55,635 nt of DNA, from NCBI GenBank assembly GCA_030535425.1, contig JAUNHQ010000002.1, positions 73,093-128,727 on the forward strand, written 5' to 3'. The position numbers were made by a program, and so were the translations under genes. Positions 46,754 through 55,635 of the stretch are shown piece by piece. Origin of the DNA: Pseudomonadota bacterium (GTDB lineage: Bacteria > Pseudomonadota > Gammaproteobacteria > Burkholderiales > Burkholderiaceae_C). Under the pieces are notes generated by a model. That model worked only from the letters and a program-made list of their open reading frames with translations, did not search any database and was not told the DNA's origin. The stretch's first letter is position 1. Each line of letters starts with the position of its first letter.

Positions 46754-48529
46754 ATGCACATTGCCTGCACCGACCTCATCGTCATTGGCGGCGGCGGCGC
46801 GGGCCTGCGCGCGGCCATTGCCGCCACCCAGGCCCAGCCCGCGCTGGAAGTGGCCCTGGTGTCCAAAGTGGTGCCCATGCGCTCGCACACCGTGGCCGCC
46901 GAAGGCGGCGCTGCGGGCGTGATTCGCACCGACGACAGCCTGCAACACCATTTCGACGACACCGTCTCCGGCGGCGACTGGCTGTGCGAGCAGGACGTGG
47001 TCGAATACTTCGTCGCCCATTGCACCGAAGAAATGGTGCAGCTGGAGCAATGGGGCTGCCCCTGGAGCCGGCAGGACGACGGCCAGATCAACGTGCGTTT
47101 TTTCGGCGGCATGAAAGTGCAGCGCACCTGGTTTGCCGCCGACCGCAGCGGCTTTCACATCCTGCACACGCTGTTTCAGACCTCGCTGCAATTTCCGCGC
47201 ATCCGCCGCTGGGACGAATACTTTTGCGCCGAGCTGCTGGTGGACGGCGGCCGCGTGCGCGGCGTGCTGGCCATTGAAATCGCCAGCGGCGAGCGCGTGG
47301 CCATCTTGGCCAACGCCGTCATTCTGGCCACCGGCGGCGCGGGCCGCGTGTACCGGCAAAACACCAACGCCGGCACCCTCACCGGCGACGGCATGGGCAT
47401 GGCCTTTCGCGCCGGGGTGCCGCTGCGCGACATGGAGTTCGTGCAATACCACCCCACCTGCCTGCCCGGCAGCGGCATTCTCATGACCGAAGGCTGCCGG
47501 GGCGAAGGCGGCATTCTGGTCAACAAGCACGGGCGCCGCTACCTGCAAGACTACGGCTTGGGCCCGCTCGACCCCTGGCCGCGCCCCAAAGCCATGGAGC
47601 TGGGCCCGCGCGACCGCCTCTCGCAAGCCTTCTGGCACGAAATGCAAAAAGGCCACACCGTGGACACCCCCCACGGCCCCGCCGTGCTGCTGGACTTGCG
47701 CCACCTGGGCGCGCAGAAAATCCACGAACGCCTGCCCCTGATTGCCGAAGCCGCCGCCACCTTTGCCGGTGTCGATCCGGTCAAAGACCCCATCCCCGTG
47801 TGCCCCGCCGTGCACTACACCATGGGCGGCGTGCTGACCGACGGCCAGGGCGCCACGCCCCTGCCCGGCCTGTGGGCCGTGGGCGAATGCGCCAGCGTCG
47901 GCATCCATGGCGCCAACCGGCTGGGCTCCAACTCGCTGGCCGAGCTGCTGGTGTTTGGCAAGCTCGCGGGCGAACATGCCGCACACCACGCCGCCAGCCA
48001 GGGCCCGGGCCGCGCCAGCACCGCCGTGCGCCAGCTGGCCGAAGCCGCCGAAGCCCGCCTGCTGGCCTGGCTGGACCCCGCCCGGGGCCAGGGCGAGCGC
48101 CACCCCGCGCTGCGCCAGGCCATGCAGCACAGCATGGACGCGGGTGTGGGCATCTACCGCGAGCAGACCGGCATGCAGGCCGCCTGCGACACCCTGGCCG
48201 AGCTGCGCGAGCGCTACGCCCGCGTCAGCCTGCACGACCACAGCCTGGCCTTCAACACCGACTGGCTCAGCGCCATCGAGCTGGGCTTTTCGCTCGAAGT
48301 GGCCCAGGCCATGGCCCACTCGGCCCTGGCGCGGCAAGAATCGCGCGGCGCCCACCAGCGGCTGGACGGCTTTACCGAGCGCGACGACGCGCGCTTCTTG
48401 CACCACACGCTGGCGCACAGCCAGGGCGCCCACGCCCCCGTTTTGGGCACCCAGCCGGTGCGCATCACCACCTCGCCGCCGCGCGCCCGCGTGTACGGCG
48501 GCCAAGGCCAAAAGGCCGAGCTCACCTGA
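46754..48529 (+). CDS. frdA: Fumarate reductase flavoprotein subunit
   Basis: 591 residues, very close in sequence to the Escherichia coli quinol:fumarate reductase FrdA, as distinct from SdhA. The FAD motif IVIGGGGAGLRAAIAA, the covalent-FAD histidine in MRSHTVAAEGG, WGCPWSR, RDMEFVQYHPT and the active-site block HGANRLGSNSLAEL are all present. It uses quinol electrons to reduce fumarate to succinate in anaerobic respiration and can run in reverse. First gene of frdABCD. Confidence 0.97.
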   Translation: MHIACTDLIVIGGGGAGLRAAIAATQAQPALEVALVSKVVPMRSHTVAAEGGAAGVIRTDDSLQHHFDDTVSGGDWLCEQDVVEYFVAHCTEEMVQLEQWGCPWSRQDDGQINVRFFGGMKVQRTWFAADRSGFHILHTLFQTSLQFPRIRRWDEYFCAELLVDGGRVRGVLAIEIASGERVAILANAVILATGGAGRVYRQNTNAGTLTGDGMGMAFRAGVPLRDMEFVQYHPTCLPGSGILMTEGCRGEGGILVNKHGRRYLQDYGLGPLDPWPRPKAMELGPRDRLSQAFWHEMQKGHTVDTPHGPAVLLDLRHLGAQKIHERLPLIAEAAATFAGVDPVKDPIPVCPAVHYTMGGVLTDGQGATPLPGLWAVGECASVGIHGANRLGSNSLAELLVFGKLAGEHAAHHAASQGPGRASTAVRQLAEAAEARLLAWLDPARGQGERHPALRQAMQHSMDAGVGIYREQTGMQAACDTLAELRERYARVSLHDHSLAFNTDWLSAIELGFSLEVAQAMAHSALARQESRGAHQRLDGFTERDDARFLHHTLAHSQGAHAPVLGTQPVRITTSPPRARVYGGQGQKAELT

Positions 48530-48564
48530 CAAAAGCCGAGCTCACACCAAAGGCAAAAGCTGAC

Positions 48565-49389
48565 ATGAGTGACCCCGAGCGCCCCACCATCGCCATCGAG
48601 TGCCTGCGCTACCACCCGGACACAGACACCGAGCCGCGCTACCAACGCTACGAAGTGCCCTTCAGCCACGACATGTCGGTGCTCGAAGGGCTGCAATACA
48701 TCAAAGACCACCTTGACGGCAGCCTGGCCTTTCGCTGGTCCTGCCGCATGGCCGTGTGCGGCAGCTGCGGCAAGATGGTCAACGGCCTGCCCGTGCTCAG
48801 CTGCCAGACCTTCTTGCGCGACTACTGGCCCCACGGCGTGCGCGTGGAGCCGCTCAAGCACTTTCCCATCCTGCGCGACCTGGTGGTGGACCAGAGCGAT
48901 TTTCTCTACAAGCTCGAAAGCATTCAGCCCTACATCATCCCGGCCGACCCGGCCCGCCCCCCCGTGCCCGCCGACGGCCCCAGCCGCCAGACGCCGCGCC
49001 AAATGGCCGCGTATTACCCCTTCTCGCAGTGCATCAACTGCCAGCTGTGCTACGCCGCCTGTCCGCAATACGGCCTCAACCCCAGCTTCACCGGCCCTGC
49101 CGCCCTGGCCCTGCTGCACCGCTACAACGCCGACTCACGCGATCACGGCACGCCCCAGCGCATGGCCGTCATCAACGACGAACGCGGCGTGTGGGGCTGC
49201 ACCCTGGTGGGCGAATGCTCGGCCGTGTGCCCCAAAGGGGTGGATCCGGCCCGCGCCATCAACATGAACAAGCTCACCTCCACCCAGGACTGGGCCTTGC
49301 GCTTTGTCGCCCCTGGCCTGGCCCCTTCCCACCGGCGGGCAGCCGCACCCGTGGCGCCTGAGCCCCCGCACCCCAAGGAACACCCATGA
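48565..49389 (+). CDS. frdB: Fumarate reductase iron-sulfur subunit
   Basis: 274 residues. The [2Fe-2S] cysteines are in CRMAVCGSCGKM plus a following SCQTF, and the [4Fe-4S] and [3Fe-4S] ligands in CINCQLCYAACPQ and CSAVCPKGVDP. It passes electrons from membrane quinol to FrdA. ATG 48565 begins MSDPERPTIAIECLRY, 35 bp after frdA. A short duplication, AAAAGCCGAGCTCAC-like, spans the gap. A Pro/Ala-rich tail of about 20 residues ends the protein. The stop overlaps frdC. Confidence 0.96.
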   Translation: MSDPERPTIAIECLRYHPDTDTEPRYQRYEVPFSHDMSVLEGLQYIKDHLDGSLAFRWSCRMAVCGSCGKMVNGLPVLSCQTFLRDYWPHGVRVEPLKHFPILRDLVVDQSDFLYKLESIQPYIIPADPARPPVPADGPSRQTPRQMAAYYPFSQCINCQLCYAACPQYGLNPSFTGPAALALLHRYNADSRDHGTPQRMAVINDERGVWGCTLVGECSAVCPKGVDPARAINMNKLTSTQDWALRFVAPGLAPSHRRAAAPVAPEPPHPKEHP

Positions 49390-49817
49390 CCGCGCCCCGC
49401 CGCAGCGTTGCCCCGCTCAAGCCCGTGCGCACCTACCGGCGCAGCATGCGCCACTGGTGGGCCCATGAACGCCCCGCCTACCGCCGCTACCTGCTGCGCG
49501 AGCTGACCTGCCTGGCCGTGGGCTACTACGCGCTGCTGGTGCTGGCCGCGCTGGCCTGTCTGCTGGCTGGCGAAGCCGCCTTCACCCGCCTGATGGCCGC
49601 GCTGCGCTCGCCGCCCTGGGTGCTGCTCAACCTGCTGGCCACGGCCGGCATGGCCTACCACGCCATCACCTGGTTTCAGGTCATGCCCAAGACCATGCCC
49701 TTCATCTACCTGGGGCAGCGCCGCGTGCCCGATGCGGCCTTGGTGCGCGGCGGCCTGGCCGCGCTGGCGCTGGCCACGCTGGCTGTCTTTCTGGCCTTTG
49801 CATGCACCCAGCCATGA
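49386..49817 (+). CDS. frdC: Fumarate reductase membrane subunit C
   Basis: 143 residues with three transmembrane helices. The helix II region GMAYHAITWFQVMPKTMP matches the quinone-side segment of FrdC. Start ATG overlaps the frdB stop. Anchors FrdAB in the inner membrane with FrdD and forms the quinol site; the E. coli type carries no haem. Confidence 0.93.
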   Translation: MTAPRRSVAPLKPVRTYRRSMRHWWAHERPAYRRYLLRELTCLAVGYYALLVLAALACLLAGEAAFTRLMAALRSPPWVLLNLLATAGMAYHAITWFQVMPKTMPFIYLGQRRVPDAALVRGGLAALALATLAVFLAFACTQP

Positions 49818-50239
49818 GCACCCATCACATCGATCGCACCGATCGCCCCCCTCACCCCGCCGATGCCGGCGCGCCGGCCGAGCCGCCCTGGCGGCGCAGC
49901 ATCGAGCCCGTGTTCTGGGCCTTGTTTGGCGCTGGCGGCACGCTGGCCGCGCTGTTCGGCCCGGCGCTGGCGCTCATCACCCTGGTGCTGGTGCCCCTGG
50001 GCCTGCTGCTGGCGCCCGAGACCTTAAGCTACGCGCGCGTGCTGGCCTTTGCCCAATGGTGGCCCGGCAAGCTGGTGCTACTGGCCACCGTCAGCCTGTT
50101 TGCCTTTCACAGCGTGCACCGCATCCACCACACCCTGCACGATCTGGGCCTGCCCGCCAGCGAACGCGCCAACTGGCTTTGGCACGGCCTGGCCGCGCTG
50201 CTGACGCTGGTGTGCGCGGCGCTACTGTGGCGGCTCTAG
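49814..50239 (+). CDS. frdD: Fumarate reductase membrane subunit D
   Basis: 141 residues, three transmembrane helices, beginning with a polar, His- and Pro-rich 30-residue head longer than in E. coli. WRRSIEPVFWALFGAGGTLA and the HSVHRIHHTLHDL segment are FrdD-like. ATG 49814 overlaps the frdC stop; last gene of the operon. Confidence 0.92.
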   Translation: MSTHHIDRTDRPPHPADAGAPAEPPWRRSIEPVFWALFGAGGTLAALFGPALALITLVLVPLGLLLAPETLSYARVLAFAQWWPGKLVLLATVSLFAFHSVHRIHHTLHDLGLPASERANWLWHGLAALLTLVCAALLWRL

Positions 50240-50245
50240 AAAATC

Positions 50246-50296
50246 ATTTTTTTATAGCACAAAACCCGCGCCAAACGTGCGCAAATGGCCTTTTTC
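50246..50296 (-). repeat. Comamonad-type intergenic repeat, copy 11
   Basis: Minus-oriented: TTTTTTTATAGCACAAAACC, CGCGCCAAACGTGCGCAAAT, GGCCTTTTT. Between convergent frdD and the helicase gene. Confidence 0.85.
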
Positions 50297-50341
50297 ACTC
50301 AGACCAAATAACAAACGGGCGGCAGCCACCCGGTTGGGCCA

Positions 50342-52510
50342 TTACCCCTGCCAGCCCTGCCAGCCGCCTGGGGCTTGCACCAGCGCCTGCAAGGCCTCAT
50401 CCAGCGCTTGCGGCGTGTGCAGCCGCCGCATGGGCGGCAGCGCGGCCAGCAGGCGGCGGCCATAGCCCATGTGCGCCAGGCGCGTGTCGCAGATGATGAG
50501 CACGCCGGTGTCTGTCTCGCTGCGGATCAGCCGCCCGGCGCCTTGCTTGAGCGCCACCGCCGCTTCGGGCAGGGCGTAGTCGGCAAAGGCGCTGCGGCCT
50601 TCGGCTTGCAGGCGGCGGCTGCGCGCTTCCACCAGCGGGTCGCCCGGCGGGGGAAAGGGCAGCTTGTCGATCACCACGCATTGCAGCGCATCGCCGGGCA
50701 CGTCCACGCCTTCCCAGAACGAGGCCGAGGCCACCAGCACGCCACCGGGCTGGCCCGCCTGGCCGGCGGCGCGAAAGCGGGCCATCAGCTCGCGCTTGGG
50801 CAAGCTGCCTTGCGCCAGCACCTGTATCGCCGCCGCCCCGCCCTGCCCGGCCCCGGGGCTGCCGCTGTGGGCAAAGCGCTCGCTCAGCGCATCGCCAATG
50901 CCGCGCAGGGCGCGCAAGGTGGTGGTCAGCACCAGGGTGCGCCCGCCCAGGCGTTCAGCCACGTCACCAGCCAAGCGGGCCACGGCGGCGGTGTGCGCCG
51001 GGTCGTTGGGGCGCGGCAGCTGCGTGGGCACGTACAGCGCGGCCTGGGCCGCGTAGTCGAACGGGCTGCCAATGCGCAGCACCTGCGCGTCTTGCAGGCC
51101 GCAAGGCTCGGTAAACCAACGCAGGCGTTCGTCATCGCCCAGGGTGGCTGAAACAAACACCCAGGCGCGCGGGCGCGCGTCGTGGCTTTGGCCCGCCTGG
51201 GGCGCGGAGGGTGCGGCGGGCGCAGCGGGTACGTCGAGTGCAGTTGCAGGGCTGTCATCAGGCTCATCGCCCGGCGCATCGGCCTGGGCCGGTGGCAGGG
51301 CCAGCAACCGCGTGCGCACGGCCTCGGCAATGTCCAGGGGCGACTCCACCAGGCGCAGCGCCGTGCCCACGTCCACCCAGCGCACCCGCTGCGGCTCAGA
51401 CGGCGTGGCAAAGCGCTGGGCCCGTGCGGCCAGGGTGTGGGCGCGCTCGTGCAGGCGCACAAAATCGGGCGCCAGCTCGCTCATCATGTGCAGGGCCTGG
51501 GCGGCTTGCTCCAGCGCCTTGGCCAGCTGCGCCAGGCTGGCGGCCCAGTCGCGGCCGTTGACGCCGTCGGGCGCGGTATCCACCCAGCGCAGGCGGGCGC
51601 CGCCCTGGGCATGGCCTGCGGCCAGGCGCAGCGCGCGCATGGCCTGCTCCACCTGGCCCGACAGGCCCGCCCAGTCGGCCAGGCCGCGCGCGTGCTGCAA
51701 GCCGGCCGCCAGCATGTCGCGGGCCAAATCCAGCAACTGGCCCGTGGCCAGCTGCTGGCCCAGAAACTGGATGCCGGTTTCGTTGAGCTGGTGCGCCTCG
51801 TCAAACACCACCACGCGGGCGCTGGGCAGCAGCTCGGCCATGCCGCTTTCACGAATGGCCAGGTCGGCAAAAAACAAGTGGTGGTTGATGACCACCACGT
51901 CTGCCGCCAGGGCCTGGCGCCGCGCCAGCTGCACGTGGCAGGCGCGGAACTGGGGGCAGTCCGCCCCCAGGCAGTTTTCGCGCGTGCTGGTGACTGCGGG
52001 GATGATGGGCGAGCGCTCGTCCAGCCCCGGCAGCTCGGCCAGATCGCCCGTGTGCGTGGTCTGCGCCCAGCGTTCGATCTTGGCCAGCGAAGCGCGCAGC
52101 CCGCGCAGGGCCGGGTCGGTGCTTTGGCCGGCCAGCGCCAGCCGGTGCAGGCACAGGTAGCTGCCGCGCCCCTTGAGCAAGGCCATGCGCACGGGCACGT
52201 TCAGCGCCTGGGCCAGCCGGGGCAGATCGCGCGCGAACAGCTGGTCTTGCAAGGTTTTGGTGGCGGTGGACAGCAGCACCCGCTCGCCCGACAGCAGCGC
52301 GGGCACCAGGTAGGCAAAGGTTTTGCCCACGCCGGTGGCGGCTTCGGCCACCAGCTGGCCGCCGTCTTGCAACGTGCGCGCCACGGCCAGGGCCAGGTCG
52401 ATTTGCCCCTGCCGCGGACGAAAGCCTTCGGCGGCACAGGCCAACGGCCCGTCTTGCGCAAAGGCCGCCTGCACAGCGGGGCACAGTGCGGGTAATGGAT
52501 CGCCGCTCAT
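50342..52510 (-). CDS. ATP-dependent helicase, DinG/YoaA type
   Basis: 722-residue XPD-like superfamily 2 DNA helicase. Walker A ATGVGKT is at 58-64; four cluster cysteines lie at C120, C180, C185 and C191, placing a [4Fe-4S] cluster as in DinG/YoaA/XPD; the DEAH box is VVFDEAHQ; the late motif VI reads QGAGRLIRSETDTG. Length and the region after motif I fit YoaA better than the exonuclease-fused forms. Start ATG 52510: the open frame to 53263 overlaps the phosphatase gene and is not coding. Probable DNA repair role. Confidence 0.92.
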   Translation of the reverse strand: MSGDPLPALCPAVQAAFAQDGPLACAAEGFRPRQGQIDLALAVARTLQDGGQLVAEAATGVGKTFAYLVPALLSGERVLLSTATKTLQDQLFARDLPRLAQALNVPVRMALLKGRGSYLCLHRLALAGQSTDPALRGLRASLAKIERWAQTTHTGDLAELPGLDERSPIIPAVTSTRENCLGADCPQFRACHVQLARRQALAADVVVINHHLFFADLAIRESGMAELLPSARVVVFDEAHQLNETGIQFLGQQLATGQLLDLARDMLAAGLQHARGLADWAGLSGQVEQAMRALRLAAGHAQGGARLRWVDTAPDGVNGRDWAASLAQLAKALEQAAQALHMMSELAPDFVRLHERAHTLAARAQRFATPSEPQRVRWVDVGTALRLVESPLDIAEAVRTRLLALPPAQADAPGDEPDDSPATALDVPAAPAAPSAPQAGQSHDARPRAWVFVSATLGDDERLRWFTEPCGLQDAQVLRIGSPFDYAAQAALYVPTQLPRPNDPAHTAAVARLAGDVAERLGGRTLVLTTTLRALRGIGDALSERFAHSGSPGAGQGGAAAIQVLAQGSLPKRELMARFRAAGQAGQPGGVLVASASFWEGVDVPGDALQCVVIDKLPFPPPGDPLVEARSRRLQAEGRSAFADYALPEAAVALKQGAGRLIRSETDTGVLIICDTRLAHMGYGRRLLAALPPMRRLHTPQALDEALQALVQAPGGWQGWQG

Positions 52511-52654
52511 ACGGACACAGGCCTTTGTAGCCAAGACGGGGCGCGAAGCGCGAAAGCTGTCACAAAGAAAACGACAAACGGCGGAAAAAACGGCTGGGTG
52601 CTCATTCGATAATACGGCTTTGCCGATCACGCCCGCACCGGGCACCATAAACCT

Positions 52655-53455
52655 ATGCAAAAAGGATATCGACTCAGCGCCGCCACCGGCCTGCACAAAG
52701 GGGACAGACAGTACCAGCAGGACCAGGTGGGGCTGTTCGCCCACCCGCGCGAGCAAGGCTGCGTGATCGGCGTGGTGGCCGATGGCATGGGCGGGCGCAC
52801 AGGCGGGCGCAAGGCCTCTGACCAGGTGCTGCTGACGGCACGTCAACTTTTTGAGCGCTATGCCGCCGACAGCGACGACGCAGGCATCGTGCTGCGCCAA
52901 ATTGGCGAGGAAGCTCACTTGGTCATCAAGCTCACTGCCATCGCCGCCGAGGAAGAGCCGCACAGCACCATGGCCGCCTTTCTCATCAACCCTGGCGGCG
53001 AATGCCACTGGGTGCACACGGGTGACTCGCGCCTGTACCACTTCCGCGGCAACCAGTTGGTGCGCCGCAGCAAGGACCACTCCTACGTGCAGGCGCTGCT
53101 GGACCAGGGTGAAATCACGGAAGCCGAAGCCGCCGAGCACCCAAAATCCAACGTGCTGCTGAGTTGCCTGGGCACCGAAGACGACCCCAAGCTGGAGTCG
53201 CACTACATCCCGCAACTGCAAATCGGCGACACGCTGCTGGCCTGCACCGATGGGCTGTGGCACTACTTCACGGTGGAAGAGTTGGGCTCAGTCATCAGCT
53301 CGCTGCCACCGCGCGAAGCCAGCGAGTTTTTGGTGGAAAAAGCCCGCTCCCGCGCCATGGGCGGCGGCGACAACCTGGCTCTGGCCATCGTGAAGGTAGA
53401 ACCGCTGGCCGAGGGCAAACCGACCGTGGGGTCGGCATTCTCGCCACTGCGCTAA
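52655..53455 (+). CDS. PP2C-family serine/threonine phosphatase
   Basis: 266 residues of a metal-dependent PPM phosphatase. Metal and phosphate motifs are in order: GDRQYQQDQVG, VVADGMGG, HTGDSRLYHFR, LACTDGLWHY and GGGDNLALAIV. The enzyme looks complete. A partner Ser/Thr kinase gene is not present in the window. It diverges from the helicase gene with 144 bp between the starts. Substrate unknown. Confidence 0.93.
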   Translation: MQKGYRLSAATGLHKGDRQYQQDQVGLFAHPREQGCVIGVVADGMGGRTGGRKASDQVLLTARQLFERYAADSDDAGIVLRQIGEEAHLVIKLTAIAAEEEPHSTMAAFLINPGGECHWVHTGDSRLYHFRGNQLVRRSKDHSYVQALLDQGEITEAEAAEHPKSNVLLSCLGTEDDPKLESHYIPQLQIGDTLLACTDGLWHYFTVEELGSVISSLPPREASEFLVEKARSRAMGGGDNLALAIVKVEPLAEGKPTVGSAFSPLR

Positions 53456-53517
53456 CCCACATCAGGACCAAGTCGCCAGCCACCACTGCCCCAAGGTCAG
53501 AGGCAGTAGCCAAAACA

Positions 53518-53967
53518 TCAAGGCGCGCTGGCCGGCGTTTGTGGCGGCTGCGGCTGTAGCGCGCGCAGCCTTGCATCGGTCGTGCGCTGGCGCTCATGCG
53601 CGTTGAGTGCCAGCTCCTGCTGCCGCAGCCCAGCCAGGTCTGCGCGCTGCGCCTGGCGGGCGCGGCGCAGGCAGTCATTGACGGCAAAGCGGCGCCAGCA
53701 CGCTTTTTCAGCCTCATCAAAACGCTGCGCCAGCGCCTGGCGCGCACTGGCAATGCGCGCGCGCTCGGCATTCAGCCAGGCATCAAAAGCCTCATCGGTC
53801 AGTCCGGGCGGCACCGCCAAGGCTTGCGCCTTGCTGGCCGCCGTCGCAGGCGTGGCCACGACAGCCGTATCGGCCGGCCCGCCACCAGGTGATCCACAGC
53901 CTGGCAACACGGCTATGGCCCCTGTCAGGCCCGCTGCTAAACATAAGCAAGAAATCCATCGCTTCAT
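53518..53967 (-). CDS. Small lipoprotein of unknown function
   Basis: 149 residues. A signal peptide with lipobox VLPGC (cysteine at residue 24) predicts lipid anchoring. The rest is an alpha-helical segment (about 60-130) with many Ala, Arg and Gln and a paired C-x7-C (KACWRRFAVNDCLRRAR) that could form a disulfide, then a Pro-rich tail. I do not recognise a family. Its start codon overlaps the zapE stop (ATGA), so it is the coupled last gene of the lpdA-zapE unit. Confidence 0.78.
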   Translation of the reverse strand: MKRWISCLCLAAGLTGAIAVLPGCGSPGGGPADTAVVATPATAASKAQALAVPPGLTDEAFDAWLNAERARIASARQALAQRFDEAEKACWRRFAVNDCLRRARQAQRADLAGLRQQELALNAHERQRTTDARLRALQPQPPQTPASAP

Positions 53968-55070
53968 GTGAGCTGAGTATCCACGGTGCGGTGCGCCAGC
54001 GCCAGGTATTCGGACGATTGCATTTCCGTCAGGCGGCTGATGGTGCGGGGAAATTCGTGCGCCAGCGGCCCTTCGGTGTACAGGCCTTCAGGCGGCACGG
54101 CGGCCGAGAGGATGAATTTGACGCGCCGGTCGTACAGCACGTCCACCAGCAGGGTAAAGCGCCGCGCCTCGGACGCATGGCGCACGAACATTTGCGGCAC
54201 GCCCGACAGCAGCAGGGTGTGAAACTGCGTGGCGATTTCCAGGTAATCGTTTTGCGAACGCGGGCCGCCGCACAGCTCTTGGAAGTCGAACCACACCACG
54301 CCGCCGGCGCGGCGGCGGGCGCGGATCTGGCGCGCTTCGATGTGCAGCACGGGGTCTTCGTCGTGCGTGGCGGCCAGGCGCTCGAAAGCGACCTGCATGG
54401 CCGCATCGGCCTCGGCGCCCAAGGGCGTGTGGTACAGCGGCACCTGCTCCAGCGTGCGGCGGCGGTAGTCGGTGCCGTTGTCCACGTTCAGCACCTGCAT
54501 GCGCTCGTTGAGCAAGGCAATGGCCGGCAGGATGCGGTCGCGGTGCAGGCCGCCGGGGTACAGGCCGTCGGGCTCGAAATTGCTGGTGGTGACAAAGCCC
54601 ACGCCGTTGTCGAACAGCGCCACCAGCAGGCGGTGCAAGATCATGGCGTCGGTGATGTCGGCCACGTGAAATTCGTCAAAGCACAGCAGCTTGTGACGTG
54701 CGGCAATGCGCCGGCCCAGCTCGTTGAGCGGGTTGACGGTGCCTTGCAGGCCGGCCAGCTCGCGGTGCACTTCGCGCATGAATTCGTGAAAGTGCAGGCG
54801 CGTTTTGCGCTGAATGGGCACGGCGTTGAAAAAGCAGTCCATCAAAAAGCTCTTGCCCCGCCCTACCCCGCCGTACATGTACACGCCTTTGGGGATGGCG
54901 GGCTTGTTGAAAAGCTTTTTGAAGCTGTTGGATCGCTTGGCCTTGTAGGCGGCCCATTCCTGGGCGCAGCGCTCCAGCGCCTCGATGGCGCGCAGCTGCG
55001 CGGGGTCGCTTTGAAAGCCGCGGGCCTTCAGTTCGGCCTCGTAGGTCTGGCGCACGCTGTGGGTGGGCAT
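53964..55070 (-). CDS. zapE: Cell division protein ZapE (AFG1/LACE1-like ATPase)
   Basis: 368 residues from ATG 55070. AAA+-type ATPase: Walker A GGVGRGKS at 67-74, Walker B LLCFDEFHV, and sensor VGFVTTSNFEPDGLYPGG. E. coli ZapE binds the division ring and affects FtsZ under stress. The open frame extends to 55124, but that part is translated from repeat copy 12, so MPTHSVRQTYEAELKARG is the supported start. The lipoprotein gene is coupled at its 3' end, and lpdA lies upstream on the same strand. Confidence 0.94.
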   Translation of the reverse strand: MPTHSVRQTYEAELKARGFQSDPAQLRAIEALERCAQEWAAYKAKRSNSFKKLFNKPAIPKGVYMYGGVGRGKSFLMDCFFNAVPIQRKTRLHFHEFMREVHRELAGLQGTVNPLNELGRRIAARHKLLCFDEFHVADITDAMILHRLLVALFDNGVGFVTTSNFEPDGLYPGGLHRDRILPAIALLNERMQVLNVDNGTDYRRRTLEQVPLYHTPLGAEADAAMQVAFERLAATHDEDPVLHIEARQIRARRRAGGVVWFDFQELCGGPRSQNDYLEIATQFHTLLLSGVPQMFVRHASEARRFTLLVDVLYDRRVKFILSAAVPPEGLYTEGPLAHEFPRTISRLTEMQSSEYLALAHRTVDTQLT

Positions 55071-55083
55071 GTCAGGCAAATGC

Positions 55084-55138
55084 TTAAAAAAATATAGCTG
55101 CTTGCGCTTGTCTATCAAGCGCAAGCAGCTTATTTTGC
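55084..55138 (-). repeat. Comamonad-type intergenic repeat, copy 12 (palindromic subtype)
   Basis: AATATAGCTGCTTGCGCTTG, TCTATCAAGCGCAAGCAGCT, TATTTTG. A 15 bp near-perfect stem AGCTGCTTGCGCTTG/CAAGCGCAAGCAGCT forms around TCTAT. It sits in the lpdA-zapE gap and may end or attenuate the transcript. Confidence 0.85.
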
Positions 55139-55152
55139 CTAAAAAGTGCGGC

Positions 55153-55635
<483 letters not shown>

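Noticed and set aside
52511-53263. 251-codon N-terminal extension of the helicase
   Set aside because: It lies wholly over the phosphatase gene and the divergent promoter region; helicase homology starts at 52510.
55071-55124. N-terminal extension of ZapE
   Set aside because: Encoded by the repeat element; the same kind of extension occurs before the Rieske protein (21529-21561).

Overview
The window looks like chromosomal DNA from a betaproteobacterium of the order Burkholderiales, most likely family Comamonadaceae (Acidovorax/Comamonas/Ottowia-like). The reasons are the uniformly GC-rich coding sequence, gene order such as lpdA-zapE, class II ribonucleotide reductase, and a roughly 55 bp intergenic repeat (AAAGGCCATTTGCGC ... 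AGCTAT-A/T-rich-ATAGC) that recurs between genes. The taxonomic call is inference. Nothing in the window looks like a plasmid, prophage, insertion sequence or CRISPR locus.

Left part (1-16.7 kb): the 3' part of gspD and gspE (type II secretion); a BMP-family periplasmic purine-type binding protein; a DmeF-like Co/Ni exporter; guanine deaminase; an MFS permease; dcd; an ornithine-cyclodeaminase-family reductase; a YpfJ-type metallopeptidase; an FAH-fold hydrolase; dusA; and dnaE on the minus strand.

Middle (17-20.5 kb): the most unusual part. A tight four-gene operon encodes a winged-helix protein, a CvnD/MglA-like small GTPase, a Roadblock/LC7 protein and a second small protein of probable Roadblock-like fold. 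It resembles the actinobacterial 'conservon' without its sensor kinase. Convergent to it is a DUF1521 protein carrying the GDPH(I/V)D self-cleavage motif next to a DxNxDG calcium loop. Its promoter is preceded by two abutting 14 bp palindromes.

20.5-38.9 kb: a Rieske oxygenase with a second BMP protein, argJ, nrdJ, a small exported protein, miaB, a ClsC-like phospholipase D protein, an MltB-type transglycosylase, a Pat-like acyl-CoA synthetase/GNAT fusion, YceI, tRNA-Ser(UGA), rpmG-rpmB, trxB and a Crp/Fnr regulator.

39-55.6 kb: a fused 5-oxoprolinase with a MarR-like regulator, divergent from a complete TRAP transporter and sharing an inverted-repeat operator candidate; an Escherichia coli-type frdABCD operon with a readable promoter; a DinG/YoaA helicase; a PP2C phosphatase; and an lpdA-zapE-lipoprotein operon running in from the right edge.

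Metabolic themes are purine salvage or catabolism (two BMP proteins, guanine deaminase, Rieske oxygenase), oxoproline-type amide use (oxoprolinase plus TRAP) and anaerobic or fermentative respiration (fumarate reductase).
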